64,000 nt of DNA from Pseudobdellovibrionaceae bacterium (GTDB lineage: Bacteria; Bdellovibrionota; Bdellovibrionia; Bdellovibrionales; Bdellovibrionaceae), in the NCBI GenBank assembly GCA_019637955.1, contig JAHBUS010000001.1:186001-250000 (forward strand). The letters are read 5' to 3'. Of this stretch, positions 17,874 through 26,325 are shown piece after piece; position 1 is the first letter of the stretch, and each line of letters starts with the position of its first letter. The position numbers were made by a program, and so were the translations under genes. Under the pieces are notes generated by a model. It was not told the DNA's origin. It ran no database searches and saw nothing but the letters and a program-made list of their open reading frames with translations.

Positions 17874-18854
17874 CTACAGAAACAGGTTTCGGATGCGGTT
17901 GGCCAAAGAGGGCTCGATGATCTTCTCTTCGTGCAGTTGGAAGAAGAGCGTTTCGAGCTGTCTGCGTAAAGAATCAGCAGAATCACCATGGTTGCGAACC
18001 ACGTGATCGAGCTCATCGGCCACGCGCACGATCTGAGCAAATTCATTGATGTCAAAACCGCGCAGACCCGCCGGGTAGCCAAACCCATTAAACTGCTCGT
18101 GGTGCTGGGTGATGATCGATTTGACGATCTCCGACACGACGATGCTTTTTTCATCCAAGATCTCGAGGCCCTTTTGACCATGATCATAAAGGAGCTGGCG
18201 GTCGGCCGGATTCAAGGCCAACGGGTCATGAGCCGAGGCGCTCACCCGGGCCGGAAGCCGCGCCAAGCCGATATCATGCAGCAAGGCGCCCATCGCCACT
18301 TCGGTCAGGATCTTGTTGGTCGAATAGCCGATGCCGAATGAGATCAACACCGCGAGGCTGCTGACGTTGACGGGGTGCTTGTGAAAGTCGGTGCCTTTGT
18401 CCGAAAATTCCATCAGGCGGCGGAACGCCTTTTTGCGGATGGGTGAAATGTTCTCGAGCACCGAATCGATCAAAACGATCGTGATCTCGTTCAAATTTCC
18501 CATCAAGGCTTTGACCATCGCCGAGTCGTTGGCTTGAAAGGTGCTGGTCAAAATGGCTTTGGCCGAAACCACGGCCATGTTTTTTTGCGTGACGGGATCG
18601 GGGTGCTCCACCAGCGCCTGCAGCCGCTTGGCGACGTACATAACGAAGGCTTTGTAGTCCTCTTTGCGGATCCAAAAGTTGGTGACGTTGCCGTCCAAGA
18701 GCTGAGCCAGACGCTGGCTTTCGAGCGTGCCGCCTTTTTTGCGGTAACGGATGACTTTTTTATTGAGCGGCAGATTCAGGTAGAGATCAAAAGTGATGGC
18801 CCGCTCGGCCTCCAGATCCAGACTTTGAATGGGAACGTAATTTTGCAGTTCCAT
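17874..18854 (-). CDS. HD-GYP domain phosphodiesterase-like protein
   Basis: 326 residues, soluble. The first 150 are an unrecognised sensor-like domain. From about 155 the HD-GYP core follows: H160-P-V, L-L-H193-D194-I-G-L, H251-H252-E253 and G-F-G-Y-P-A-G-L-R-G with D280 after it. The usual Lys in HD-I-G-K is Leu, but metal ligands and GYP are complete, so cyclic-di-GMP hydrolysis is plausible. It starts 16 bases after the LysM gene ends and precedes hppA on the same strand. If co-transcribed, the hppA leader would be an intergenic element. Confidence 0.88.
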   Translation of the reverse strand: MELQNYVPIQSLDLEAERAITFDLYLNLPLNKKVIRYRKKGGTLESQRLAQLLDGNVTNFWIRKEDYKAFVMYVAKRLQALVEHPDPVTQKNMAVVSAKAILTSTFQANDSAMVKALMGNLNEITIVLIDSVLENISPIRKKAFRRLMEFSDKGTDFHKHPVNVSSLAVLISFGIGYSTNKILTEVAMGALLHDIGLARLPARVSASAHDPLALNPADRQLLYDHGQKGLEILDEKSIVVSEIVKSIITQHHEQFNGFGYPAGLRGFDINEFAQIVRVADELDHVVRNHGDSADSLRRQLETLFFQLHEEKIIEPSLANRIRNLFL

Positions 18855-18870
18855 TCGAACCTACTCTTCT

Positions 18871-19350
18871 TTATTTCCCGCCGATTTCAGCTTTGGCCTT
18901 TTCGTCGGTGGGAGTTTTGGTGTCGTAAACTTCGGTCCACGGCAGACCCGAAGGGATGCCGGGACGGTATTTGGGAATGACAACGGTTTTCGCCGGCTCT
19001 TTCGCCATCACGGTGGTGGCGGCCGAGTCGCTGGCGATCAAGCGTTTGGCGAGATTGCGCGCGCGCACTTCGCGCAGGTGCGTGAGACGGGCTTGAAATC
19101 CGGGTTGATCGGGCGTGAACAAAGGTGAGGAGATTTGCAGCCATTGCCCGTCACGAACCGCTCCGGGAGACTTGAGCTTGTTGTCTTCGAGGATGCGCGT
19201 GTACTGACTGCCATCGCCGTAGTAAATTTGCGCGAGGAACCAGAGCGTGTCGCCCTCTTTGAACTCGTGCTTGTGCGCGCCAGCCCATGCAAAACTCGCT
19301 GAGAAACAAGATGCGGACAAAATCAGCGCGAACAAAAGGCGGCTTTTCAC
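18871..19350 (-). CDS. Secreted LysM-domain protein
   Basis: 159 residues from GTG 19350, preceded by CGGAGG at good spacing. The signal peptide ends A-W-A-G-A. One LysM domain follows: H-E-F-K-E-G-D-T-L-W-F-L-A-Q-I-Y-Y-G-D-G with an L-K-S-P-G ... W-L-Q-I-S-S-P end. It would bind peptidoglycan in the periplasm. The C-terminal 70 residues are charged and have no recognisable catalytic domain. The HD-GYP gene follows closely. Confidence 0.82.
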   Translation of the reverse strand: MKSRLLFALILSASCFSASFAWAGAHKHEFKEGDTLWFLAQIYYGDGSQYTRILEDNKLKSPGAVRDGQWLQISSPLFTPDQPGFQARLTHLREVRARNLAKRLIASDSAATTVMAKEPAKTVVIPKYRPGIPSGLPWTEVYDTKTPTDEKAKAEIGGK

Positions 19351-19456
19351 TTTCAACCTCCGAATGCTTTTTCTAAGGGGCTTATCGTCTGATTGTCTCA
19401 CTTTCTTAAAGATCCCATCAAGACAGGAGCAGACAAATGCCCAGTCCTGTGCCATC

Positions 19457-20107
19457 ATGATTCGCATGCATCGACTCTTTCTCGTCCGTCACGGCGAAAC
19501 CGACTGGAACCGTCTAAGAAAACTACAGGGCCATACGGACATCGAGCTCAACTCTCGAGGGATTTTGCAGGCCCAAGGTCTGCGTGAACTTCTCAAACAT
19601 CACCGCCCCACCCGCCTTCTTTCGAGCGACCTTAAGCGCGCGCAGCGCACGGCCCAGGAGGCTTTTCCGGGAGGCGCGCTCTCGCTCTCTCCGCTTTTGC
19701 GCGAGATTCATCTGGGCGGCGCCGAGGGCAAGTCGCGCGAGCAGGTGCAGCTCGACTTTGGCGATCAAGTTTGGAACGACTGGAGCGATGGACAATTTCC
19801 GAAGTACGCGACCCGCTTTCCGCAGGGCGAGAGCCGCCGCGAAGGACTGGAGCGTTTGTTTCAACTGCTGAAAACTTTTGGCGCCTCGAAATCGCCCGAG
19901 GTGATTTTCGGTTTCACGCACGGGCTTTTGCTTCGCAGCTTCGCGCAGTGGACCGAAAATCTTGAAGACGCCAAATTCACGACGCCCAACTGCTGCGTTT
20001 ACGAGTGGGACCTGCACCATCTTGATCTGGATTTCGATTCCGACCCCAAGCTGCGTCCGCGCCTGCGGCAAATTCTGCTCTTACCCGATGAGAGCCTCAG
20101 TCTTTAA
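19457..20107 (+). CDS. Histidine phosphatase superfamily protein
   Basis: 216 residues from ATG 19457. The phosphate-pocket motif L-V-R-H-G-E-T-D-W-N at the N-terminus supplies the nucleophilic His and Arg. L-S-S-D-L-K-R-A-Q-R-T-A supplies the second Arg, R-E-I-H-L-G the Glu region, and F-T-H-G the second catalytic His. This is the CobC/GpmB/phosphoglycerate-mutase-like branch. No cobalamin gene is near, so the substrate is open. Upstream Shine-Dalgarno is weak. It diverges from the LysM gene. Confidence 0.87.
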   Translation: MIRMHRLFLVRHGETDWNRLRKLQGHTDIELNSRGILQAQGLRELLKHHRPTRLLSSDLKRAQRTAQEAFPGGALSLSPLLREIHLGGAEGKSREQVQLDFGDQVWNDWSDGQFPKYATRFPQGESRREGLERLFQLLKTFGASKSPEVIFGFTHGLLLRSFAQWTENLEDAKFTTPNCCVYEWDLHHLDLDFDSDPKLRPRLRQILLLPDESLSL

Positions 20108-20138
20108 AGACGGACGTCTTTGTCCTATCAGTTTGCAG

Positions 20139-21893
20139 TTATTTTGAGTCAAATCGATACCTCGTTTTGAAAATATCAACTTCTGGATATGGTATCCCGT
20201 CGACATCAACCAAGCTGAAACGCTCGAACCTTTTTGAACCTGACGGAATAAGCGAAGGTGCAATCGGTTCATAAGGAGACCGATAAGCGTAGAGAAAAAT
20301 GGGACCTAGTTTCTCTACAGGCTGACTGTTGGCCATGTGCAAAAATGAAAGAAATGATTCCGCTCTTTTTTGAGCAAGTTCGTCGTCAGGCAAAAGTTGC
20401 AAATTGTTAGACGTTTTATATCTGGTCGTATCGTATCCCCACTCCGTGACCCACCAGCTCTTCGCGGGAAGACCGAAATCACTTGCATTTTTTTCGAGCA
20501 CTGACCGTCCCCCGCTCAAATCATAAGCATCAGTGTAAACATGGGTCCCAAGACCATCCGCGAGCATCAAAAAATCAAACCCTTCTATGTTTTCCAAACG
20601 CCTCAAAAACGCACCTGGGTCTGGGATGTGAGCTCGGGATACGTGGACTATGTTTGCCATTCCAAAAGTCACAATTTTAGCCGTTGGAAAATTAGCGGGG
20701 CTGTGGATGACCGTAGCCGCATTGAGCAAGAAAAACGCGTAAGCCTTGGCTGCGGCCTGAAGTTCCAATTCACTGGGCATCCGGTCTAGGGGCAAGTCTC
20801 CATTGAAGCAAACCCAATCAACTTCGTTTCCAATTTCAAAAGCCTCAATCTCGAGTCCAGCAGCCTTCACCGCCGCGATTTGGCCCTGAAGACGAGCTCT
20901 AAATTTGGAGTAGTTAATCTCACTGTACTTAGGGATTCCTCCCATCCATCCGCACAGACTTTGAAAGTCTGCACTATCATGATAGGCGGCAACGTACCCG
21001 CTATCAAAATCGTGAATTGTCGGGGTTACGAGCGCGAGCATTTTCATCCCGTTGGCATTTGCCAACCGAACGATCTCAACGAAATCTGAGACGCCGTTTA
21101 GGGGGCGGTCAAAGCCGTCACGAAACCACTTCGCCCCGGTCTGGGCGGCGCCTAAAATTTGTCGTATCCGATCTTGCTGACTGGCCCAGACCAGGCCTGA
21201 CCGAATCATTCCGAGTTCAGGACGGTTCTCATCGGCAGTCAACTTCAAGTCGGAGAGAACTAAAATCGGACTTTCCGAAGTCGCACTTTGTTTCTGAACC
21301 TGCAGAGCAACAACGAGGTTGGACCGCATTGCCCAAAGTCCAAGAGGAAAGCTCACACTCTCCTCGACGCCCGCAGCAATCGTCCATGTCTTCAGAATTT
21401 CCCAAGCCTTTTCTCCGATAATTTGATCGTTACTAGAAACAACCAACTTCAGAACTAAAGGCGCTGTCGGCGAACCCAGATTTGCGATGCCCGCCTTGAA
21501 ATTGATGTTCCAAGTCTTCTGCGGTGCCATGCGAACTATCGGAAAAATAACTTTTGAAAAATCATTCCTATCTACGGGAGGAGCAATGAGAAGACCTTGT
21601 GATTCGACAGTCTTGTTGCCACCGTAAGAATATCCCGCAGGAGCCGAACCCACCGCGCCGGATGCAGGAGGTGTCAATTCTCCCCCAAAATCAGTTTGAA
21701 TTTTTTGGTAACTCAAATTGATTGCATTCGGACTGCGCGCAAAGAGCACAGGCAAATTGATGGGCTCCAATTCGTTTTGACCGGATGAACTCTCCTGAGC
21801 AGAAGTTGAAAAAGGCTGAATACACCCAGATAGAAATAAACCCACGCCAACAAGCAGGTAGACGCTTCTAAACTTGTCTTTAATAACTTTCAC
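20139..21893 (-). CDS. Lipoprotein with clan GH-A glycoside-hydrolase domain
   Basis: 584 residues. The lipobox is L-F-L-S-G-C24. Residues 40-225 look like a beta-sandwich accessory domain. From about 228 a TIM-barrel hydrolase follows: acid/base F-E-I-G-N356-E357-V-D-W and nucleophile W-W-V-T-E484-W-G-Y, both at strand ends as in clan GH-A (GH5, GH39 and relatives). W-A-S-Q-Q and L-G-T-H-V-Y-T-D fit substrate-cleft strands. The family number and substrate are undetermined. The coding sequence is visibly more AT-rich than its neighbours, suggesting acquisition by transfer. It stands alone, with no sugar transporter nearby. Confidence 0.75.
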   Translation of the reverse strand: MKVIKDKFRSVYLLVGVGLFLSGCIQPFSTSAQESSSGQNELEPINLPVLFARSPNAINLSYQKIQTDFGGELTPPASGAVGSAPAGYSYGGNKTVESQGLLIAPPVDRNDFSKVIFPIVRMAPQKTWNINFKAGIANLGSPTAPLVLKLVVSSNDQIIGEKAWEILKTWTIAAGVEESVSFPLGLWAMRSNLVVALQVQKQSATSESPILVLSDLKLTADENRPELGMIRSGLVWASQQDRIRQILGAAQTGAKWFRDGFDRPLNGVSDFVEIVRLANANGMKMLALVTPTIHDFDSGYVAAYHDSADFQSLCGWMGGIPKYSEINYSKFRARLQGQIAAVKAAGLEIEAFEIGNEVDWVCFNGDLPLDRMPSELELQAAAKAYAFFLLNAATVIHSPANFPTAKIVTFGMANIVHVSRAHIPDPGAFLRRLENIEGFDFLMLADGLGTHVYTDAYDLSGGRSVLEKNASDFGLPAKSWWVTEWGYDTTRYKTSNNLQLLPDDELAQKRAESFLSFLHMANSQPVEKLGPIFLYAYRSPYEPIAPSLIPSGSKRFERFSLVDVDGIPYPEVDIFKTRYRFDSK

Positions 21894-22205
21894 GATCCCG
21901 CCTCTCTATGTCTCAAAAACCTATCGGCGCCTTACGTGTCTGAAGTTATCAAGGCTCGCCAGAATATGATCCGGGATCCAATTGGATCGGAAAAATCCAA
22001 ATGACATAAATAAATTTAACAACCGAAAGAGGCTTGGGCGGCGAGTGCCATCAACGTAGAAGCAATTATGTGGAACTAAGTCGATTTCAGCTTGAACGTC
22101 TCATATGGAGATAATTTCATATGCCATTTCGCGCCTATTGATTTTGAGAATGAAAGCGGCGAATGACAAATGGATGTGCGCGAAATTCGAACGTACATTC
22201 ATCTC
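21894..22205. other. AT-rich intergenic region with a 14-bp palindrome
   Basis: No convincing gene. It separates the divergent glycoside hydrolase and receiver genes. It contains a perfect palindrome GATCCAATTGGATC at 21975-21988 and two TCATATG copies near 22101-22126. These could be operators, but nothing ties them to a regulator. Confidence 0.4.
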
Positions 22206-22628
22206 ATGAAAGCGAAAGTCTTGATCATCACCGCCGACACCGAATTCCGCGAAAGCGTCATGCGCGAACTCTATCTCGCTCACCTCGAGGGACTCACCGT
22301 CCGCAGCGGTGTTGAGGCCATTCGCGTCCTCAAAACCGAAGACATCTCTTTCGTGATTTGCGACAATGACTTGATTGGGATGGATGCCATGCAGTTCTTA
22401 TGCGTGGCGAATATTTTACTCCGAAGCCGCCCGCCCGTGGTGGTCTGCTCGAGCCGCCACCGCTATTCGCCCGAAGAGTTCCGTCACAACGGGGCATCCG
22501 AGGTTTTCTCCAAACCGTTCTACGCCCAACACCTGCGCGCCTTCCTCCGACGGATGGAGGAGTTAAGAGGACATGGGTCCGCCTCACCGCGAGAATTGAG
22601 CCCCCTGGCTCTTGCCATCGACCTTTAG
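22206..22628 (+). CDS. Single-domain response-regulator receiver
   Basis: 140 residues from ATG 22206. The receiver fold is readable: strand one K-V-L-I-I-T-A-D, phospho-acceptor strand F-V-I-C-D-N-D-L-I-G-M-D-A, V-V-V-C-S-S-R (switch Ser) and V-F-S-K-P-F (conserved Lys-Pro). The acidic pair after strand one is reduced to one Asp. There is no output domain; the last 25 residues are short and unstructured. It would act as a diffusible phospho-relay or protein-interaction partner. No kinase is adjacent. Confidence 0.8.
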   Translation: MKAKVLIITADTEFRESVMRELYLAHLEGLTVRSGVEAIRVLKTEDISFVICDNDLIGMDAMQFLCVANILLRSRPPVVVCSSRHRYSPEEFRHNGASEVFSKPFYAQHLRAFLRRMEELRGHGSASPRELSPLALAIDL

Positions 22629-22677
22629 AAATCATCTCCATTAAAATCTTTTACTTTGTGTGGGATTTTCTCCTTAA

Positions 22678-22699
22678 GGCCCCGCCCCGAGCGGGGGCC
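22678..22699 (+). terminator. GC-rich hairpin after the receiver gene
   Basis: GGCCCCGC (22678-22685) pairs with GCGGGGGCC (22691-22699, one bulged G) about 50 bases past the stop of the receiver gene. No U tract follows, so factor-independent termination is doubtful. Confidence 0.35.
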
Positions 22700-22874
22700 C
22701 TCTCAAACCCTGAATAACAGGGCCTTTCCTCGGTTCTTTCGAGCTTAAACTCTCTTTATTTAACCTCTTTTTGAGACGTCAAAGTGGACCCTATTCCATT
22801 TGCTCAATGGCGCACTCCCGGCGAAAATGAATGAAGAGGTTTGGTTTAACCGATCCCAACGAAGTGAGGTGCGT

Positions 22875-23156
22875 ATGTCAGAAAAGATAGGCGCGATGGT
22901 TCGTGAAGCCCGATTAAAAAAGGACATGACCCAGGGCCAAGTGGCTCAATTGCTCGGCTTCCAAAACGCGCAGTTTGTTTACATGATCGAGCGCAATATC
23001 GCCAAGGTTCCCCTCGATGTGGTGGGAAAATTGATCGTGCTGCTCGATCTCAACGAGTCCGTGATTATGGATTTGCTGTTCTCCGAGTTCCGCGACAAAG
23101 CCGTGCGCGAAGTGAAAGAAGGCAAAAAAGCAGTGTCGGCGAAAAAACGCCGCTAA
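22875..23156 (+). CDS. Small XRE-type helix-turn-helix regulator
   Basis: 93 residues from ATG 22875. The HTH covers residues about 4-60: I-G-A-M-V-R-E-A-R, D-M-T-Q-G-Q-V-A-Q-L-L-G, N-A-Q-F-V-Y-M-I-E-R (recognition helix area) and L-I-V-L-L-D-L-N. The C-terminus is Lys-rich. Similar small proteins with F-S-E-F-R at the end of the HTH are frequent in Bdellovibrio-like genomes. Its stop overlaps by four bases the end of the convergent 71-residue gene. Confidence 0.82.
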   Translation: MSEKIGAMVREARLKKDMTQGQVAQLLGFQNAQFVYMIERNIAKVPLDVVGKLIVLLDLNESVIMDLLFSEFRDKAVREVKEGKKAVSAKKRR

Positions 23157-23368
23157 ACCGCAAAGGGCAAGAGCCTGTGCTTGGTGAGAAACGCTTCAAA
23201 GTATTTAAAATCTTTGACCGTGAGGCGCGCCAAGTCCCCACCTGAACCCTCGGGCAATGGCGCCGACTCTTCAGGGGTGAACAGGCTCATTTGATCTGGA
23301 TGAAGGCCATGGACCTCATTGACGAGGTCCTGATTGCTGTCGATCTCCAACTCTTTAAAAAATCCCAT
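23153..23368 (-). CDS. Small acidic protein of unknown function
   Basis: 71 residues. ATG 23368 follows a good CAGGAG site. The protein is acidic in the middle (E-E-S-A-P-L-P-E-G) and ends with an aromatic-rich helix. No signal peptide and no known family. It is the second gene after the 20-residue peptide gene at 23405-23467 (37-base gap), on the same strand, so the two probably share a transcript. Confidence 0.6.
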   Translation of the reverse strand: MGFFKELEIDSNQDLVNEVHGLHPDQMSLFTPEESAPLPEGSGGDLARLTVKDFKYFEAFLTKHRLLPFAV

Positions 23369-23404
23369 GCATTTCTCCTGATTGGGGTGGTGAAGGTCGC
23401 GGGC

Positions 23405-23467
23405 CTAAATCATCACGTTCAGAACAAAAAGAGACAGAACGATCAGAACGAATGTTGTCGAATTCAT
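23405..23467 (-). CDS. 20-residue hydrophobic membrane peptide
   Basis: ATG 23467 is preceded at six bases by a near-perfect AGAGGAGG. The 21-codon frame encodes M-N-S-T-T then an uninterrupted Val/Leu/Ile/Phe segment ending N-V-M-I and TAG. It is long enough for one membrane helix and nothing else. Such peptides usually modulate a larger membrane protein. A start site this strong argues against chance. An AT-rich upstream region contains ATATGTAA twice, one helical turn apart. Confidence 0.6.
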   Translation of the reverse strand: MNSTTFVLIVLSLFVLNVMI

Positions 23468-23766
23468 GCAGGCCTCCTCTTTGGCGCTTTTGACTTACAT
23501 ATAATTTACATATTCTATTCAAAGGCGCAATCGTTTCTTCTTTATGACGCTCAATCCTGGATCTTGGATGAGCCCCTGGGGGGTATCTTTCGGCCCTACT
23601 TCGCGGTAAGATCGTTTGATGACTTCTTTCGGGATGGCCCTGAAATTCATTTTCCGCCGCGGCTGAGCGCTCCTCGCTCACCGCTGACGCCCGTCCTTTT
23701 CTGATTCACGCCCCAACAACTGACTGAAAAACCCCTTGAAACTGAACGAACGCAAAGGAGACTCCT
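23468..23766. other. Intergenic region with tandem octamers
   Basis: Between the micropeptide gene (minus) and rnk (plus). It holds the octamer TTACATAT at 23495-23502 and 23506-23513, spaced 11 bases, within an AT-rich patch about 30 bases upstream of the micropeptide start; this is likely promoter or operator sequence. No gene is supported in the remaining 250 bases. Confidence 0.4.
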
Positions 23767-24135
23767 ATGCAATCCCCGACCCTCTTTATGACCCAATCCG
23801 ACGTGCAAAAAATCTCGTCCCTCCTGCCGGCCGCGAGCCCCGAGATCCGCGAGCTCTTGACCGAAGAAATCGCCCGCGCCGAAGTCGTCCCCGAAGACCA
23901 ACTCCCGCCGGGCGTCGCGACGATGAACTCGGAGATTCGCTTTGTCGACCTCGACACTCATCAAGAGCGAACCGTGACCCTGGTTTACCCGGCGGATGCC
24001 AGCGCCCAATTGGGACGCATTTCGATTTTTGCCCCCATCGGCGCCGCGCTGATCGGACTTTCCGAAGGCCAGAGCATCGATTGGCCCTTGGAGAGTGGCG
24101 TCACCAAACATCTGCGCGTCCTCAGCGTGAGGTGA
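23767..24135 (+). CDS. rnk: Rnk-like nucleoside diphosphate kinase regulator (GreA/B C-terminal fold)
   Basis: 122 residues. Residues about 48-120 match Rnk/GreA C-terminal FKBP-like domain: V-A-T-M-N-S-E-I-R-F-V-D-L-D-T, T-L-V-Y-P-A-D-A, I-F-A-P-I-G-A-A-L-I-G-L and I-D-W-P-L. The short N-terminal helix replaces the GreA coiled coil, so it lacks the acidic tip needed for transcript cleavage. Rnk binds RNA polymerase and was named for an effect on Ndk levels. The CAAAGGAG site upstream supports the start. Confidence 0.9.
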   Translation: MQSPTLFMTQSDVQKISSLLPAASPEIRELLTEEIARAEVVPEDQLPPGVATMNSEIRFVDLDTHQERTVTLVYPADASAQLGRISIFAPIGAALIGLSEGQSIDWPLESGVTKHLRVLSVR

Positions 24136-24238
24136 TTTGACCCCACACCTTGGAGTTCTTACTCAAAAGGCCGCGGCCAACTTGTCAGCGGCCTGGTTTT
24201 CCACTAACAAAGCCTCACCAACCTCAGGAGGCTTTTCC

Positions 24239-24625
24239 ATGAAATCATTCGTGCTGTTTTTCGCTTTGACTCTCGGCCTGATGTCTTCGGCCCAGGCTTC
24301 GATCCCCGCTTGCACCGCCGCCAACGAAGGCCAAACTTTGCTGCTCGAAGATGGCAACGGCCCCGCGCAAGTCTACGTTTGCCAAAACGGCGACTGGATC
24401 CCCGCCTCGGCTGCACGCAAAATCTCGGCGTTCGCCGCTTTTGCGGATCTGAACGAAGTGTGCCTGGACCGCGCGACTCAAGTTTACGGCCTGCCCCGCA
24501 ACTTGGCTTACAACGCCTGCTTCGTCGAAGTGAAAATGCCCTACGCTTCTTGCGTCAACCGCTTGAGCGCGCCTCCGTACAATTTGTCGAACGGCGCCGC
24601 CGCGGCTCTTTGCTCGAAAAACTAA
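24239..24625 (+). CDS. Small cysteine-containing secreted protein
   Basis: 128 residues from ATG 24239 with CAGGAGG upstream. The signal peptide ends S-A-Q-A-S. The mature protein has six cysteines and a C-Q-N-G-D-W element like those in short surface modules, then a helical end with C-V-N-R-L. The family was not recognised. It lies between rnk and another small secreted protein on the same strand. Confidence 0.65.
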   Translation: MKSFVLFFALTLGLMSSAQASIPACTAANEGQTLLLEDGNGPAQVYVCQNGDWIPASAARKISAFAAFADLNEVCLDRATQVYGLPRNLAYNACFVEVKMPYASCVNRLSAPPYNLSNGAAAALCSKN

Positions 24626-24653
24626 AACACTTCGGAATGAAACGGGAGATTTC

Positions 24654-25031
24654 ATGAAGACTCTTTTTATGGTTTTGATTCTTGGCTTTGCCAGCGCCGC
24701 CATGGCGCAAGAAATTCCGGCCCTGACGTGCACGGGCATCTGGGCCGCCCGTGCGGCTTCGATGAAAGCTGACCTGGCGATCTCGAGCCCCGCGCAAAAG
24801 CCCATCAACGTGAACATCACGCTCGAAAACGGAGTTGAGCTCGCAGGTACCGCCAACTACTCGCGCGGCGCCTACGCCTACCTGGTCCGCACCGCTTCGG
24901 GCGCGGTGACCGTCGAGGGCACTCTGCGCCTGCGCACGCAAGACGCCGCGACTCACGCTCACGCCTACAGCGTGCAGCTCACAGGATCGTCGGATACGAC
25001 GGGCCTCTTTGTTTGTGATCCTCAAAATTAA
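24654..25031 (+). CDS. Small secreted protein of unknown function
   Basis: 125 residues, GGGAG before ATG. The signal peptide ends A-M-A-Q-E. Two cysteines near the ends (L-T-C-T-G and F-V-C-D) probably form one disulfide around a beta-rich domain. It starts 28 bases after the preceding secreted-protein gene and ends at a strong terminator. No family recognised. Confidence 0.65.
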   Translation: MKTLFMVLILGFASAAMAQEIPALTCTGIWAARAASMKADLAISSPAQKPINVNITLENGVELAGTANYSRGAYAYLVRTASGAVTVEGTLRLRTQDAATHAHAYSVQLTGSSDTTGLFVCDPQN

Positions 25032-25054
25032 GAGCTTTTCGATTTTTTTGAATA

Positions 25055-25082
25055 AAAAAGGCCTCGGTCCGAGGCTTTTTTT
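25055..25082. terminator. Strong bidirectional intrinsic terminator
   Basis: A6 run, then GCCTCGG/CCGAGGC stem (25061-25075), then T7. It works in both directions and ends both the plus-strand secreted-protein gene and the minus-strand SMR gene that stops at 25086. Confidence 0.9.
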
Positions 25083-25085
25083 ATT

Positions 25086-25421
25086 TCAAGCCGCGCTCGA
25101 CGTGAGCTTGAGGCCGATGATCGAGATGAGCAGCAGGCCCAAAAAAACCAAGCGCGGAAGACTGACGGTCTCTTGGAATAAAAAAAACCCCAAAATCGCC
25201 GCACCCAAAGCGCCAATCCCCACCCAAACCGCGTAGGCCGTTCCAATCGGGAGCACCGACGCCGCTTTGGCGAGCAGAAACATGCTGATAAAAAGCGCGA
25301 CGGCGGTCAACGCGGTCGGCAGCGGTTTGGTGAGACCTTCGGTGTATTTGAGTCCAATAGCCCAACCGACCTCAAAGAGACCAGCCACAACCAATAAAAT
25401 CCAAGCGAGTGATGACGACAT
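25086..25421 (-). CDS. Small multidrug resistance exporter, SugE/Gdx type
   Basis: 111 residues from ATG 25421 (TTGGAG upstream); four membrane helices. The first helix has the essential Glu in F-E-V-G-W-A. G-L-K-Y-T-E-G and A-Y-A-V-W-V-G-I-G-A-L-G match the SugE/Gdx branch, which exports guanidinium and related cations. No guanidine riboswitch is visible in the 55-base gap to the divergent AraC regulator, which is the likely controller. Confidence 0.88.
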   Translation of the reverse strand: MSSSLAWILLVVAGLFEVGWAIGLKYTEGLTKPLPTALTAVALFISMFLLAKAASVLPIGTAYAVWVGIGALGAAILGFFLFQETVSLPRLVFLGLLLISIIGLKLTSSAA

Positions 25422-25476
25422 GGCGCCCACTCCAACAAATGATACCTCTTTGGTCAAGCCGGGAGCATGATGGGGC

Positions 25477-26325
25477 ATGCCTCAAAAGCGCCACGCGATT
25501 GGCACCCTGGGTGTCGAAGCAATTTCAAAAGGCGGCATCCGCGTTGAACGGCTCGAAGACCGCGTGAAACCTCGCGTGCCCTTTCCGCACCGTCACGACT
25601 TTTACCAAATCCTGCTGATGAAGACCGGTGCGGGTTCGCACGCGATCGATTTTAAAACCTACAAGGTCGCCGCCCGCCAAATTTTTTGCCTCAAGCCGGG
25701 CCAAGTGCACGCCTGGAATCTCAGCGCCAAAGCCGTGGGTCTCTTGATCGAGTTCACGCCTGAGTCGTTCTTAACGCCCTCACGCGGATTGAACTTCGGC
25801 GCACTGACCGACGCTCTTCCGGATTGCTTCCGCGTGATCAAAGCCGACGATTACCGCGAGCTTTGGCGGACGGCCAACAAGATGGCCTCGGAGTTTAAAG
25901 AGAAAAACCCCCTCTTTGAAGAGGCGCTGAGAAGTTCGCTCGAGAATTTGCTGATTCACTTGAGCCGTCACGCCTCGATCAAGGCGGCGCCCGCCCCAGG
26001 CCCTTCGAAGGCGCAAGATTTCACGGCATTGGTGGACTCCAACTACGCGCGAAAGCACCAGGTCTCCGACTATGCACAGATGCTCGGCGTTTCGGCCAAG
26101 GCGCTGAACATGCAGGTGCAGCGGCTCTACGGACGCGCCCCGCGCGAGATCTTGCATGAACGCCTGCTGCTGGAGGCGCGGCGTTTACTGGCCTACTCGA
26201 CTTTGAATGTGTCCGAGATCTCGTACGAGATCGGCTACGATGACCCCAACTACTTCACGCGTTTTTTCCGGCAAATGACCGGGCAGAATCCGTTGGAGTT
26301 TCGAAAGAAGCAACGGACCTCTTAA
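25477..26325 (+). CDS. AraC-family transcription regulator
   Basis: 282 residues. The N-terminal cupin-like sensor contains P-F-P-H-R-H-D-F-Y-Q-I-L and L-K-P-G-Q-V-H. The C-terminal pair of HTH motifs reads S-D-Y-A-Q-M-L-G-V-S-A-K-A-L-N and V-S-E-I-S-Y-E-I-G-Y-D-D-P-N-Y-F-T-R-F-F. It diverges from the SMR exporter with a 55-base shared promoter region, the usual layout for a regulator and its target. Confidence 0.92.
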   Translation: MPQKRHAIGTLGVEAISKGGIRVERLEDRVKPRVPFPHRHDFYQILLMKTGAGSHAIDFKTYKVAARQIFCLKPGQVHAWNLSAKAVGLLIEFTPESFLTPSRGLNFGALTDALPDCFRVIKADDYRELWRTANKMASEFKEKNPLFEEALRSSLENLLIHLSRHASIKAAPAPGPSKAQDFTALVDSNYARKHQVSDYAQMLGVSAKALNMQVQRLYGRAPREILHERLLLEARRLLAYSTLNVSEISYEIGYDDPNYFTRFFRQMTGQNPLEFRKKQRTS

